A stretch of 61,742 nucleotides of DNA from positions 1-61,742 of the forward strand of contig JAURLI010000053.1 in assembly GCA_030831315.1 (NCBI GenBank). Direction: 5' to 3'. Below the pieces are notes generated by a model. The model saw only the letters and a list, made by a program, of their open reading frames with translations. It searched no databases and was not told where the DNA came from. A program made the position numbers and the translations under genes. The DNA is from Alphaproteobacteria bacterium (GTDB lineage: Bacteria > Pseudomonadota > Alphaproteobacteria > SMXQ01). This document shows, in pieces, positions 18,360-26,933 of the stretch (position 1 is the first letter of the stretch; each line of letters begins with the position of its first letter).

Positions 18360-19118
18360 ATGACCGCATCAGAAATGCCTGACGAAGTGCCTGCGGGCGG
18401 GCGGGCCGAGGCCGCCTTCGCGGTTCTCATGGCCGGTTTCGTCGTCGCACTCGTCCTCACCAACATCATCGGCGTGAAGCTGTTCCTGGCTTTTCCAGAA
18501 AGCCTGCCGAAAGGCCTGTTCGGCGAGGCGATCACGCTGACCACGGGCCTGATTACCTATCCGGTGACCTTCCTGCTGACCGACATCGTTTGCGAGGTCT
18601 ATGGCCGCAAGCGCGCGAACCTGATGGTCAGCACCGGCTTCTTCATGAGCCTTGCCTCCCTCGTGCTGATCCATATCGCGCTGGTTCTGCCCGGCGCGCC
18701 GGCATGGTCGGCGACCAATCCCAATTTTCCGAGCGTGGAGCAGATGCAGCGGGCCTTCGAATCGGTCTTTACGCTGCCGGGCGTGCTGATCTTCGCCTCG
18801 ATGACGGCCTATCTCGTGGCGCAGCTTCTCGATGTAAAACTGTTTCATTACTGGAAGGAAGTAACGCAAGGGCGGCACCTGTGGCTGCGCAATAACGCCT
18901 CCACCATGACCAGCCAGCTCGTTGACACGATCATCGTCAACTCTATCTTCCTCGGCTTCGGCCTCGGCCTGCCGTGGCTTCTGGTGGCGAAGATCGTGGT
19001 TGCCAGCTACGTGTTCAAGGTGGTGATGGCGGCACTGGACACGCCCTTCGTCTATCTTGGCGTGTCGGGTCTGCGCCGTTATCTGGGGCTGCCGCAGGCT
19101 GGTGCGGCAGTGGCCTAG
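18360..19118 (+). CDS. yhhQ: YhhQ/VUT-family queuosine precursor transporter
   Basis: A 252-residue protein with about six membrane helices. VLTNIIGVKLF, TYPVTFLLTDIVCEVYGRKRAN and the late DTPFVYLGV are hallmarks of the DUF165/YhhQ (QPTR) family, which imports queuosine precursors such as preQ0 and preQ1. The N-terminal 15 or so residues are polar and poorly conserved. It converges with the HD hydrolase gene and shares a CTAG with it, so both stop codons overlap. Confidence 0.87.
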   Translation: MTASEMPDEVPAGGRAEAAFAVLMAGFVVALVLTNIIGVKLFLAFPESLPKGLFGEAITLTTGLITYPVTFLLTDIVCEVYGRKRANLMVSTGFFMSLASLVLIHIALVLPGAPAWSATNPNFPSVEQMQRAFESVFTLPGVLIFASMTAYLVAQLLDVKLFHYWKEVTQGRHLWLRNNASTMTSQLVDTIIVNSIFLGFGLGLPWLLVAKIVVASYVFKVVMAALDTPFVYLGVSGLRRYLGLPQAGAAVA

Positions 19119-19669
19119 CCGCCGTATTTGCGCAGCGCCGCTTCGTAGGCTTCGTCGAACACTTCATCGAGCTTGGTATTCAGCCCGCGGCAGCCGGCCA
19201 CCACCATCGCGCCCCATTCGACGTAATCGAGGATATCGCGGTCGCTCTGGCCCTCGGGCCGCGCCTTCAGGCGTTCGCGGATGTTGGATGTCTTGTCGGC
19301 GATCTTGAGCAGCTTCGCCTCGGGCGAAAGCACACGGACATATTCGACCTGCCGCTGGCGGCGTTCGTCTTCGGAGAGGCCTTTGGGGTCGGTGACCTCG
19401 CCTACCAGGGTGGCGACATCATGGCCGAACAGGGTGCGCAGTTCGGTGGCCGTGGTGGGGGTATCTTCCAGGACGTCATGGAGGACGCCGGCCGCCACCA
19501 GGACCGGGTTGCCGCCGTCGGTGGCGTAGGCCAGCAGGTTGGCGACCTCGATCAGGTGGTGCAGGTAGGGCTCGTCCCCGGAGGCATTGCGCTTCTGGCC
19601 CTCGTGCTGGACGGCGGCGAAGGCATAGGCCCGGGCAAGGAGGGCGACAGCGGCATCGGATGGGGGCAT
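19115..19669 (-). CDS. MESH1-like small alarmone (ppGpp) hydrolase, HD domain
   Basis: A 184-residue stand-alone HD hydrolase. The order of motifs is that of the SpoT hydrolase domain: H22-EGQKR, PYLHHLIEVA, VLHDVLEDT (HD metal pair and ED), then LLKIADKTSNI. There is no synthetase, TGS or ACT domain. Proteins of this shape (MESH1, small alarmone hydrolases) remove the 3'-pyrophosphate of (p)ppGpp, and animal MESH1 also acts on NADPH. It lies alone, convergent with the YhhQ-like gene. The activity is inferred from motifs. Confidence 0.83.
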   Translation of the reverse strand: MPPSDAAVALLARAYAFAAVQHEGQKRNASGDEPYLHHLIEVANLLAYATDGGNPVLVAAGVLHDVLEDTPTTATELRTLFGHDVATLVGEVTDPKGLSEDERRQRQVEYVRVLSPEAKLLKIADKTSNIRERLKARPEGQSDRDILDYVEWGAMVVAGCRGLNTKLDEVFDEAYEAALRKYGG

Positions 19670-19810
19670 GGCGAAATTCTATTTTCTCGGGGGTCAATGG
19701 GGCCGGGACCGCGGCGATTGCCGAAACCGGCGGGCGGGGACTAGAATTACGGTCCTCGACACCCTTCCGTGAAAAAAGAGAAGGTTGCGAGTTACCGGGA
19801 GCAAGATGCC

Positions 19811-20947
19811 ATGACACCAGCAGAAAACGAAGCCCTTACGCGTGTAGGACCGGGAACGCCCGGCGGCGAGATGCTGCGCCGCTACTGGTGGCCGGTTTAC
19901 CTGTCAGAAGAATTGAAGAACAAGCCGGTCGAGGTGACGCATCTCGGCGAGGAATGGGTGGTGTTTCGTGACACATCGGGCAAGGCCGGTATGATCGAGC
20001 GCGCCTGCCCCCACCGCGGCGCTTCTTTCGGACTGGGCCGCTGCGAGGCCGATGGCATCCGCTGCTGCTACCACGGTTGGAAATTCGCGGGCGACGGGCG
20101 TTGCCTCGACATGCCGGCGGAGCCGCCGGGGACGCCTCTGGTGAACGAGATCCGCGTGCGCGCGGCGAAGGTTCAGGAAGTCGCCGGCCTTGTGTTCGCC
20201 TACATCGGCCCCGACCCGGCGCCGGAACTGCCCAAGTGGGATCTCCTGTTCCGCGACGACTGCCATCGCGAGGTGTGGGCGAAGATCGACTACTGCAACT
20301 GGGTACAGCGCGCGGAAAACGGCGCCGATCCCTATCACAGCCAGGCTTTGCACGCTTCCGTCTATCCCTCGATCGCGCTCAAGCGCGCCGATGTGGAGTG
20401 GGAGCGCAAGTGGTACGGCATGCGCCAGTGCTCGCAGTATCCCGGCAAGCTGCAGAACGTCAGTCACCAGATATTCCCCTCGACCACGCGCCGCCATGGC
20501 GCGCGCGTGGGTACCGTGCCGAGCGAATACCTGCACATTCGCGTGCCGGTCGACGACATCACCACCCAGACCTTCTACATCAAAGCGAACATAGCACCGG
20601 AAGGCCCGTACCGGCTCGTTTGCCGAGGCTTCCAGAAGGTCGAGCGCGGCATTTACAAGACCGTGGATGACGGCTGGTGGGGCCTGCATTCGAACGAGCA
20701 GGACCGCGCCGCGCAGGAAAGCCAGGGGCTGATCTACGACCGTTCAAAGAACGAGCATCTCGGTACGTCCGACCGCGGCGTGGTGATGTGGCGCAAGATG
20801 GCCTTCGAATCGATCGAGGCCGTTAAGCAGGGCAAGGACCCGGTCGGCACCGTCCGCGACCCGGCGAAGAACGGGCTGGTGATCTTCGACGCGGCCAAAA
20901 ACTTCTCGGACCAGAGCCGCAAGCTTGGCGAGGAACTCGCGCTTTAA
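19811..20947 (+). CDS. Rieske aromatic ring-hydroxylating oxygenase, alpha subunit
   Basis: A 378-residue Rieske oxygenase distinct from the one at 554. The [2Fe-2S] ligands are C66-P-H68 and C85-x2-H88, and the catalytic iron site is in AENGADPYHSQALH. The opening TPAENEALTRVGPGTPGGEMLRRYWWPV is typical of the phthalate-4,5-dioxygenase-like subgroup and fixes ATG 19811. A GTG at 19769 would add 14 residues not seen in that group. No reductase or beta subunit is nearby. It converges with a class II aldolase gene. The substrate is likely an aromatic or heterocyclic acid. Confidence 0.89.
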   Translation: MTPAENEALTRVGPGTPGGEMLRRYWWPVYLSEELKNKPVEVTHLGEEWVVFRDTSGKAGMIERACPHRGASFGLGRCEADGIRCCYHGWKFAGDGRCLDMPAEPPGTPLVNEIRVRAAKVQEVAGLVFAYIGPDPAPELPKWDLLFRDDCHREVWAKIDYCNWVQRAENGADPYHSQALHASVYPSIALKRADVEWERKWYGMRQCSQYPGKLQNVSHQIFPSTTRRHGARVGTVPSEYLHIRVPVDDITTQTFYIKANIAPEGPYRLVCRGFQKVERGIYKTVDDGWWGLHSNEQDRAAQESQGLIYDRSKNEHLGTSDRGVVMWRKMAFESIEAVKQGKDPVGTVRDPAKNGLVIFDAAKNFSDQSRKLGEELAL

Positions 20948-20976
20948 AGTCCGGCACCGAAAAGTAACGGCCTTCG

Positions 20977-21753
20977 TCAGTCGCGAAAGCCCGGGTCCTC
21001 GGCATCCAGCATGTCGAGGAGGGCGAACCATTCCTCTTCCGGCGTGTCCTCGTTGCGCGGGCGGTTGGCCTGCTTGGCGGCGAAGGCCACGACCTCGTTG
21101 GGCGGCAGGCGCAGCTTCGTGCCGCCGGCCATCGCGGCAACCTGCACCCGGCAGGCGGTTTCCAGCGAATACATCCAGCGGAAGGCGGTCCAGATCTGCG
21201 GCCCGCAGACGAGCAGGCCGTGGTTGCGCAGGATCATCCAGTTATGGGCGCCGAGGTCGCGCACGAGGCTTTCGCGTTCCTCCAGTTCCGTCGCGTAGCC
21301 TTCGTAGTCGTGGTAGGGCATGTCGGCGACGTATTTCATCGACTTCTGGTTCACTGGCAGCAGGCCGCATTCCATCGTGGCGACCGCCATGCCCGCCGTC
21401 GTGTGGGTATGGATCACGCAACCGGTGTCGGGCCTGGCGGCCATAACCGCCGAATGAATGACGTAGCCCGCGCGAATGACGTCGTATTTGGTGTCATCCA
21501 GAATTTCGCTGTTCATGTTGAGTTTCACAAGGTCCGATGCCCTGATCTGGCTGAACAACCGCCCCTTGGGATTGAGCAGGAACTGGTCGGTGGTGCCCGG
21601 TACCCGCGCCGAGATATGGGTCGAGGTCTTGTCGTCCATGTCGAAATGGGCGATCAGCCTGTAACAGGCGGCGAGGTTGATACGCGTTTCGCGCTCTGCC
21701 GCGGTCATATTGGCGCCCTTTTGCGGGGCGCGGGTGATCTTGACGGTTGTCAT
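20977..21753 (-). CDS. Class II aldolase/adducin-family protein
   Basis: A 258-residue zinc-dependent class II aldolase-like protein. VIHTHTTAGMAVA gives the H-x-H metal pair, and ILRNHGLLVCG the third histidine. STHISARVPGTTDQFLLNPKG is the phosphate/substrate loop. GGGAGGC lies just before ATG 21753. Such proteins cleave sugar phosphates (fuculose, ribulose) or decarboxylate ring acids; the subgroup with DDKTSTHISAR is often found near oxygenases. The actual substrate is unknown. Confidence 0.84.
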   Translation of the reverse strand: MTTVKITRAPQKGANMTAAERETRINLAACYRLIAHFDMDDKTSTHISARVPGTTDQFLLNPKGRLFSQIRASDLVKLNMNSEILDDTKYDVIRAGYVIHSAVMAARPDTGCVIHTHTTAGMAVATMECGLLPVNQKSMKYVADMPYHDYEGYATELEERESLVRDLGAHNWMILRNHGLLVCGPQIWTAFRWMYSLETACRVQVAAMAGGTKLRLPPNEVVAFAAKQANRPRNEDTPEEEWFALLDMLDAEDPGFRD

Positions 21754-21911
21754 GGGTGCCTCCCGGGGCTTTTTTGGACTCTAGGCCGGGGCGGCGCGAC
21801 CGACAAGGCGGTGCAGGGGTCCGTTGCGCGGGCGGGCGATCCGGTTTAGGACTTTTGCGAGACATTTGAACCGGGTCACGGCGGCCCGGGCGGAAAAAAC
21901 AGGGGGAAGTC

Positions 21912-22856
21912 ATGACCACATTGATCACCGGTGCGGGGCTTGTCGGCACCGCTTTTGCCCAGAAGGCGCTGGCCCGCGGGGAAGGCGTCGTGTTCTTCGA
22001 CCCGGAACCGCGCGCGGATTTCATCCGCCTCAAGCTCGGCGATGCCAAGGTACCGCTGGTGCGCGGCGACGTGCGCAGCCTGCCCGATCTGATTGCCGCC
22101 ATTCAGGATCACAAGGCGACCACCGTCGTCCACAGCGCCGGGATCATCGGCAGCAAGGTGGACGACATGATGTACGCGGCCTTGCAGATCAACGTGCAGG
22201 GCACGATTAACGTTGCCGAAGCGGTGCGTCTGACGGGGGTCAAGCGGCTCGTCCATATATCCACTTTCGGTGTCTACGACATGCGCCGCGACGTGCCCAA
22301 GGTGATGGGCGAGGATTTCCATCGCGGCCACGGCCGCGCCTACGGCAATTCGAAGGTGGCGAAGGAGCTTCTGCTGGAAGCCTATCGCGCCAAATACGGG
22401 TTCGAACTGGTGGGCGTACGGCCGGCCAACGTCATCGGCAACGGCCATTTCTGGTCGGGTTCGGGCGGCGGCGGCAAGGTTCATGAAATGGTGCTGGCGG
22501 GTCTCGACGGGCGTCCGGCACGCATTCCGTCGAACCAGATGATGGCCAACGAATATATCTATTCAAAGGACATCGGCGGGATTCTGGACGCGGCCGCAAC
22601 GGCGCCGCAGCCCAAGCAATTGTGGTTCAATGCCGGCACCGGCATCCTGACCAGCCACGAGGAAATGGTGGCGGCCTTCAAAAAATTCTTCCCGAACTTC
22701 AGTTGCGAGGTGCTGCCGGGCAAGACCGGATCGAGCCGCGATTCCGTGCTCGATATTTCCGCGGCCCGGGAACAGCTCGGCTGGATGCCGGAGTACGACC
22801 TGGAAAAGGCGCTCGCCGACTATATCGAGGAAGTGCGCAGCCGCGGCCGCGCCTGA
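21912..22856 (+). CDS. NAD-dependent epimerase/dehydratase (extended SDR)
   Basis: A 314-residue extended SDR. The NAD motif is TGAGLVGTAF and the active site YGNSKVAKELL (Y-x3-K), with a Rossmann fold followed by a sugar-binding-like C-terminal region. GGGGGAA precedes ATG 21912. It is divergent from the aldolase gene (158 bases apart) and ends seven bases from the TAXI gene. Possible roles are nucleotide-sugar epimerisation or reduction of a small aldehyde; nothing in the context decides. Confidence 0.82.
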   Translation: MTTLITGAGLVGTAFAQKALARGEGVVFFDPEPRADFIRLKLGDAKVPLVRGDVRSLPDLIAAIQDHKATTVVHSAGIIGSKVDDMMYAALQINVQGTINVAEAVRLTGVKRLVHISTFGVYDMRRDVPKVMGEDFHRGHGRAYGNSKVAKELLLEAYRAKYGFELVGVRPANVIGNGHFWSGSGGGGKVHEMVLAGLDGRPARIPSNQMMANEYIYSKDIGGILDAAATAPQPKQLWFNAGTGILTSHEEMVAAFKKFFPNFSCEVLPGKTGSSRDSVLDISAAREQLGWMPEYDLEKALADYIEEVRSRGRA

Positions 22857-22863
22857 GGCCGGA

Positions 22864-24180
22864 TCAGAACGAGGCGCCGCTGCCCACCAGTTGACGCACG
22901 AAGCCGATGTGGAGCCTGAGGTGATACAGGCTTTCCGCGTAGGAAAGCGGCACGTGCACGTGACCGACCTGGCGCTGGATGTCGTCCAGCCGGCGCGCCA
23001 GTTCCGCCCGCTTCGCGGGCGTGTCTTCGGCGTAAAGCTCGGCCTCGAGCTCGCGCAGTTCCTTGTACCAGCGAAAGATCTTTCGCCGTACGCCCCAGCG
23101 GTAGGCGGGCGGGGCGATCTTCATCAGCGGGATCATGATGGTGATCAGAGGCACCAGCATGATGAGCAGGCGTTCGACCATGACCGCGGCCCAGAACGGC
23201 AGCACACGGCGAAGGAAAGTCGGCCCCGACTTGAAATAGCGCCTTGCGTCATCGCTCAGCGGGAAATCGACATAGTTGGGGGAAGGGAACATTCCCACCG
23301 GCGAGAACAGGTTGCCCGCCTGATGCACCTTCGCCGTCGCGCCCAGGATGAGGTCGACGATCGCCGGGTGCAGATCCTCGCGCGCGACCAGCGTCGCCGT
23401 CGGCGCGATCAGGGACATTGGCTTCGCCGGAATATTCGCATCCAGCGCCAGCGCACCTTCGGGAACGCCGACCCGGGTGAGATAACTGAATGTGCTCTTG
23501 TAGGCTTCGGCACGGACGAAGTTCAGGACCCGTATCTGCGGGTTGCGCAGCAGTCGGTTCATGGTTTCCGAAACGCGCGCGTTGACGAAGAACGCTGCAT
23601 CGGCTTCGCCGGCCTCCAGCGCGCGGGCGGCATCATTGCCGCTGATGGGAAGAAAGGTCGAGTTCTCCGTGTCTATGCCGTTGGCGACCAGCAGGGTGCG
23701 CGCCAGCACCCTAGTGCCCGACCCTGCCGGCCCGATGGCCAGCCGCTTGCCCCTGAGGCCGTTCAGGCGCTCGGGCGCCGCCTCGGCGCGCACGAAAACC
23801 CATAGCGGTTCGAGGAACACGCTCGCCAGCGACATCAGTTCCGGTGCGCTGAACGGATCGCCGACGCCGCCCTGAACGAAGGCGACATCGACGCCGCTCT
23901 TGGAATCGTTGAGGAGTTGAAGGTTTTCGACCGATCCCGCCGTATGGCGGATCTTCACGGTGAGGCCGGCCTCGGCCAGGACCTTCTGGTATGCGCGCGC
24001 CGATGCCGAATAGGCGCCGTCGGGCGATCCCGTGGCGATGGTGATGGTTTTGGGCGGCGCGGGATCCACGAATTGCCAGGCGACCACGAAACCGGCGATC
24101 ACCAGAAGAGTGATCGGTACATAGACCTTGAGGATGTCCCACATGGAGTGACCCCGCGCTTCCCCGTCGTTCTTGTCCAT
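22864..24180 (-). CDS. Membrane-anchored TAXI-family TRAP solute-binding protein
   Basis: A 438-residue protein. An N-terminal membrane helix (about 15-35, VPITLLVIAGFVVAW) is followed by a TAXI solute-binding domain starting TITIATGSPDGAYSASARAYQ. Near residue 315 there is a second hydrophobic stretch (LLIMLVPLITIMIPLMKI), then a charged coiled-coil-like tail. Ordinary TAXI proteins are about 320 residues and secreted, so this is an anchored, extended form. No TRAP permease is nearby. ATG 24180 with GAGG upstream is preferred to an in-frame TTG four codons earlier. Confidence 0.83.
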   Translation of the reverse strand: MDKNDGEARGHSMWDILKVYVPITLLVIAGFVVAWQFVDPAPPKTITIATGSPDGAYSASARAYQKVLAEAGLTVKIRHTAGSVENLQLLNDSKSGVDVAFVQGGVGDPFSAPELMSLASVFLEPLWVFVRAEAAPERLNGLRGKRLAIGPAGSGTRVLARTLLVANGIDTENSTFLPISGNDAARALEAGEADAAFFVNARVSETMNRLLRNPQIRVLNFVRAEAYKSTFSYLTRVGVPEGALALDANIPAKPMSLIAPTATLVAREDLHPAIVDLILGATAKVHQAGNLFSPVGMFPSPNYVDFPLSDDARRYFKSGPTFLRRVLPFWAAVMVERLLIMLVPLITIMIPLMKIAPPAYRWGVRRKIFRWYKELRELEAELYAEDTPAKRAELARRLDDIQRQVGHVHVPLSYAESLYHLRLHIGFVRQLVGSGASF

Positions 24181-24298
24181 TTCTCGCCTCAAATTTATGC
24201 CCCGGTCATGGTGAGGGCAAGGTTAGGGCAGTTCCGCGCGGCTGGAAACTGTCCGCAAGCGGTGCTAGGGCTTGTCGGTCGAACGGGAGGATAGCGCC

Positions 24299-25000
24299 AT
24301 GATCGATCTCTACACGTGGACAACCGGCAACGGTCGCAAGATCGTGATGATGCTTGAGGAGGCGGGTCTTCCCTATGAAATCCATCCCGTGAATATCCGC
24401 CGGGGAGACCAGTTCAAGCCGGAATTCCTGGCAATTTCCCCCAACAACAAGGTGCCCGCCATCGTCGACCGGGACGGGCCGGGGGGCAAGCCGCTGGCGG
24501 TTTTCGAATCGGCGGCCTGCCTGATGTATCTCGCCGAAAAGACCGGCAAGCTGATGCCGTCTGACATTGGCGGCCGCTACGCTGTCATGCAATGGCTGAT
24601 CCTGTCGGTCGCGGGCCTCGGCCCGGTGATCGGCCAGGCCCATTATTTCCATGGTCCCGGCAAGGATGGCAACGAGCGCGCGGCCGAGCGCTTCACCAGC
24701 GAGACGAGGCGCGTGTTCGGCGTGCTTGAAAAGCGGCTGGGGGAGACGCCGTGGCTCGGCGGTGACGAATATTCCATCGCCGATATCTCGACCTACGGGC
24801 GGGCCAACGGTTACAAGGCGGCCGGGGTCGATATCGACGAGACGCCGCGGCTCAAGCACTGGATCGCGCGTATCGAGGCGCGGCCCGCGAGCATCCGCGC
24901 CGGCGCGGTGATCGACGACATCCGGGCGAAATACGACACGCCCCTCGATGCTGCGGCGAAGGAACTGCTCTATGGCAAGGCGCAGTATCAGCGGCGCTAG
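24299..25000 (+). CDS. Glutathione S-transferase
   Basis: A 233-residue two-domain GST. The thioredoxin-like half shows LYTWTTGNGRKIVMMLEEAGLPYE and PNNKVPAIVD, where the cis-proline and FESAACLMYLAEK bind glutathione. This resembles the YfcG/YghU (Nu) class. The helical half follows with LGGDEYSIADIS. ATG 24299 has GGGAGG nine bases upstream. It converges with the VOC gene and shares a CTAG at the stop codons. Disulfide reduction or conjugation of an electrophile are both possible. Confidence 0.88.
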   Translation: MIDLYTWTTGNGRKIVMMLEEAGLPYEIHPVNIRRGDQFKPEFLAISPNNKVPAIVDRDGPGGKPLAVFESAACLMYLAEKTGKLMPSDIGGRYAVMQWLILSVAGLGPVIGQAHYFHGPGKDGNERAAERFTSETRRVFGVLEKRLGETPWLGGDEYSIADISTYGRANGYKAAGVDIDETPRLKHWIARIEARPASIRAGAVIDDIRAKYDTPLDAAAKELLYGKAQYQRR

Positions 25001-25683
25001 AGCTTGCCCTCGGCCTTCAGCTTGATCACGTTGTCGCGCTGGCGCAGGAATTTTTCGTCGTGGCCTTCGTCGACCAGCTTGCCCATCTTCTCCGGATCGA
25101 AGGCGCCGAGCTTCATGTTGTATTCGAGCCCCGGCCGGTACTGGATCCAGTGCTTGAAGTGGGTGCATTCCTCGGGCGTATCGAAATTGTCGATGTAGGT
25201 CTCGATCTCGTTGCCGTCGGGGTCAGAGTAATAGAACGACGTCGACTGGCCGTGGTTGATGGCATGCACGATGCCGATGCCCCACGACTTGGCCTGGCGG
25301 TACAGCGCGACGAGGTCCTTGAGCGAGGCGTACTGGAAGGCAGCATGGGCAATGCCGGCCCGGCCCCGGGCGCGCTGGCTACCCTTGCGTTCGAGGATGG
25401 CGAAGCGGTGGTCCCGGTTGTCCCAGCTGATGAAGGCGGCGCGGCCGCCGTCGCCCGATGCGGCGCGCTTGTCGCGGTAGTTGACGACCTTGCAGTTGAA
25501 GAACTTCATGTAGAAATCGACCATCTTTTCGAAGTTCTCGTCGGTGCCGAGCGAGATGTGGACGAGCGCCGCGGGGCGCGGGGCTGAGCCATCGCCGATG
25601 CGCTCGCTGCCTTTCGGCAGGTAGTTTTCGACGAAATTTTCGTACCAGACGTCATCGTCGGTGCGGATATCCCCTTCGGCCAT
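24997..25683 (-). CDS. VOC-superfamily (glyoxalase/extradiol dioxygenase-like) protein
   Basis: A 228-residue protein with two VOC modules. ALVHISLGTDENFEKMVDFYMKFF opens the first and GIAHAAFQYASLKDLVALY the second; the latter ends SFYYSDPDGNEIETY. This leaves H and E ligands in the positions used by type I extradiol enzymes. ATG 25683 with GGGGAG upstream is chosen. It lies 13 bases after the FAH gene on the same strand, a pairing seen in meta-cleavage routes. The substrate is unknown. Confidence 0.82.
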   Translation of the reverse strand: MAEGDIRTDDDVWYENFVENYLPKGSERIGDGSAPRPAALVHISLGTDENFEKMVDFYMKFFNCKVVNYRDKRAASGDGGRAAFISWDNRDHRFAILERKGSQRARGRAGIAHAAFQYASLKDLVALYRQAKSWGIGIVHAINHGQSTSFYYSDPDGNEIETYIDNFDTPEECTHFKHWIQYRPGLEYNMKLGAFDPEKMGKLVDEGHDEKFLRQRDNVIKLKAEGKL

Positions 25684-25696
25684 TTTTCTTCTCCCC

Positions 25697-26725
25697 TCAG
25701 GATTTGTGTTCTTGCCAGTCCCAGCTCGGCTCCAGCGGATCTTCGACAATCCGGTTGCGAAGCGCGCCGATGCCCGAGATTTCCGATTCCAGAACGTCGC
25801 CCGGCTTCAGGAACTTGGCGCCATTACCCTTATTGGCGCCGCCCTGGGCGACACCTTCGGGCGATCCGGTGGTCACGATGTCGCCGGGCAACAGTTCGAT
25901 CTGCGACACGTAGGCCAGAATATCGGGAATCTTCCAGATCATGTCGCTGGTATTCGCATCCTGGCGGATGTCGCCGTTCACCCGCGTCATCAGGTCCAGA
26001 TTGCCGGCATCGGCAATTTCGTCGGCGGTGATGAGGCAGGGGCCGATCGGACAGAAGCCGTCATAGCTCTTGCCGAGGAGGCGGTTGCCTTCGGCGCGCT
26101 CGAGCCGGCCGATGTCGCGTGCCGTCACGTCATTGGCGACGACGTATCCGGCGATGACTTCGGCGGCCCTTTCGCGGGGCACGTTCTTGCAGCGCTTGCC
26201 GATGACGAAGGCAAGCTCGGTCTCGTAGTCCATTTTCTGCACCGCCTTCGGGCGCACGATGTCGTCATGGGGGCCGATGACGGCCGATGCGCCCTTGAGC
26301 CAGCTCGACGGCAGCCGGTAGGGCATGTCGGAATTGCTCATTTCCTTGTGATGGGCGCCATAGTTGCGCCCCGCGGCGATGACTTTCGACGGTTGCAGCG
26401 GTGCGAACAGGCGCGTGTCCGACAGGTGGCAGAAGAGCGGCTCGTCGTCGAGGCCGCGGGCATCGGGGTGATCGTCGTGCAATCGGGCGAGCCATGCCGC
26501 GGCCCGTCGCGCCTCGGCCATGGCGACGGGGCCGCCAGCCAGAAAGGCGGCACCTTCGCAGGGCATGCGCAAGGCGGCGATGGCCTCGGCCTGAAGATCG
26601 CCCTGATCGGCCAGCAGGCGCGCATAGCCGGCCCTCCCATCGGCGATGATATCGTTTTCAAGGACGATGCCGAGGCGGCGATGGCGCGGTCTTTCGCCGA
26701 TCGCCGTATAGCTGACAAGTTTCAT
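25697..26725 (-). CDS. Fumarylacetoacetate hydrolase-family protein
   Basis: A 342-residue FAH-fold enzyme. The metal and catalytic region is visible as DYETELAFVIGK, VANDVTARD and DIVTTGSPEGVAQG. The N-terminal 100 or so residues form the smaller accessory domain. Members hydrolyse or decarboxylate acylpyruvates and oxo-acids from aromatic ring cleavage. It heads a two-gene leftward unit with a VOC protein. A second FAH member lies at 57697. Confidence 0.87.
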   Translation of the reverse strand: MKLVSYTAIGERPRHRRLGIVLENDIIADGRAGYARLLADQGDLQAEAIAALRMPCEGAAFLAGGPVAMAEARRAAAWLARLHDDHPDARGLDDEPLFCHLSDTRLFAPLQPSKVIAAGRNYGAHHKEMSNSDMPYRLPSSWLKGASAVIGPHDDIVRPKAVQKMDYETELAFVIGKRCKNVPRERAAEVIAGYVVANDVTARDIGRLERAEGNRLLGKSYDGFCPIGPCLITADEIADAGNLDLMTRVNGDIRQDANTSDMIWKIPDILAYVSQIELLPGDIVTTGSPEGVAQGGANKGNGAKFLKPGDVLESEISGIGALRNRIVEDPLEPSWDWQEHKS

Positions 26726-26933
26726 GGGCTCCCCGGACCTACGGTTCCTGGTGTTTGATTCGGAAAGACTATCTTCTGCCGCATTAACCCGAAAGCCCCT
26801 TGTGGTTGACCCATTCGGTCATTTCGGCCAATCTCTGGGCCAGATCCGTCAAACCTTTGGAATTCGGGCCGAAAGCTCAGGCACGGAAGATGGGGATGAC
26901 AGGCCCCGCCACAGAGGAGGGAGGAATACTCTG

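Noticed and set aside
26726-26933. Riboswitch (for example guanidine type) ahead of the ABC-carbamate kinase operon
   Set aside because: I looked for the conserved core sequences of guanidine and similar riboswitches and did not see them. Only small GC stems are present.
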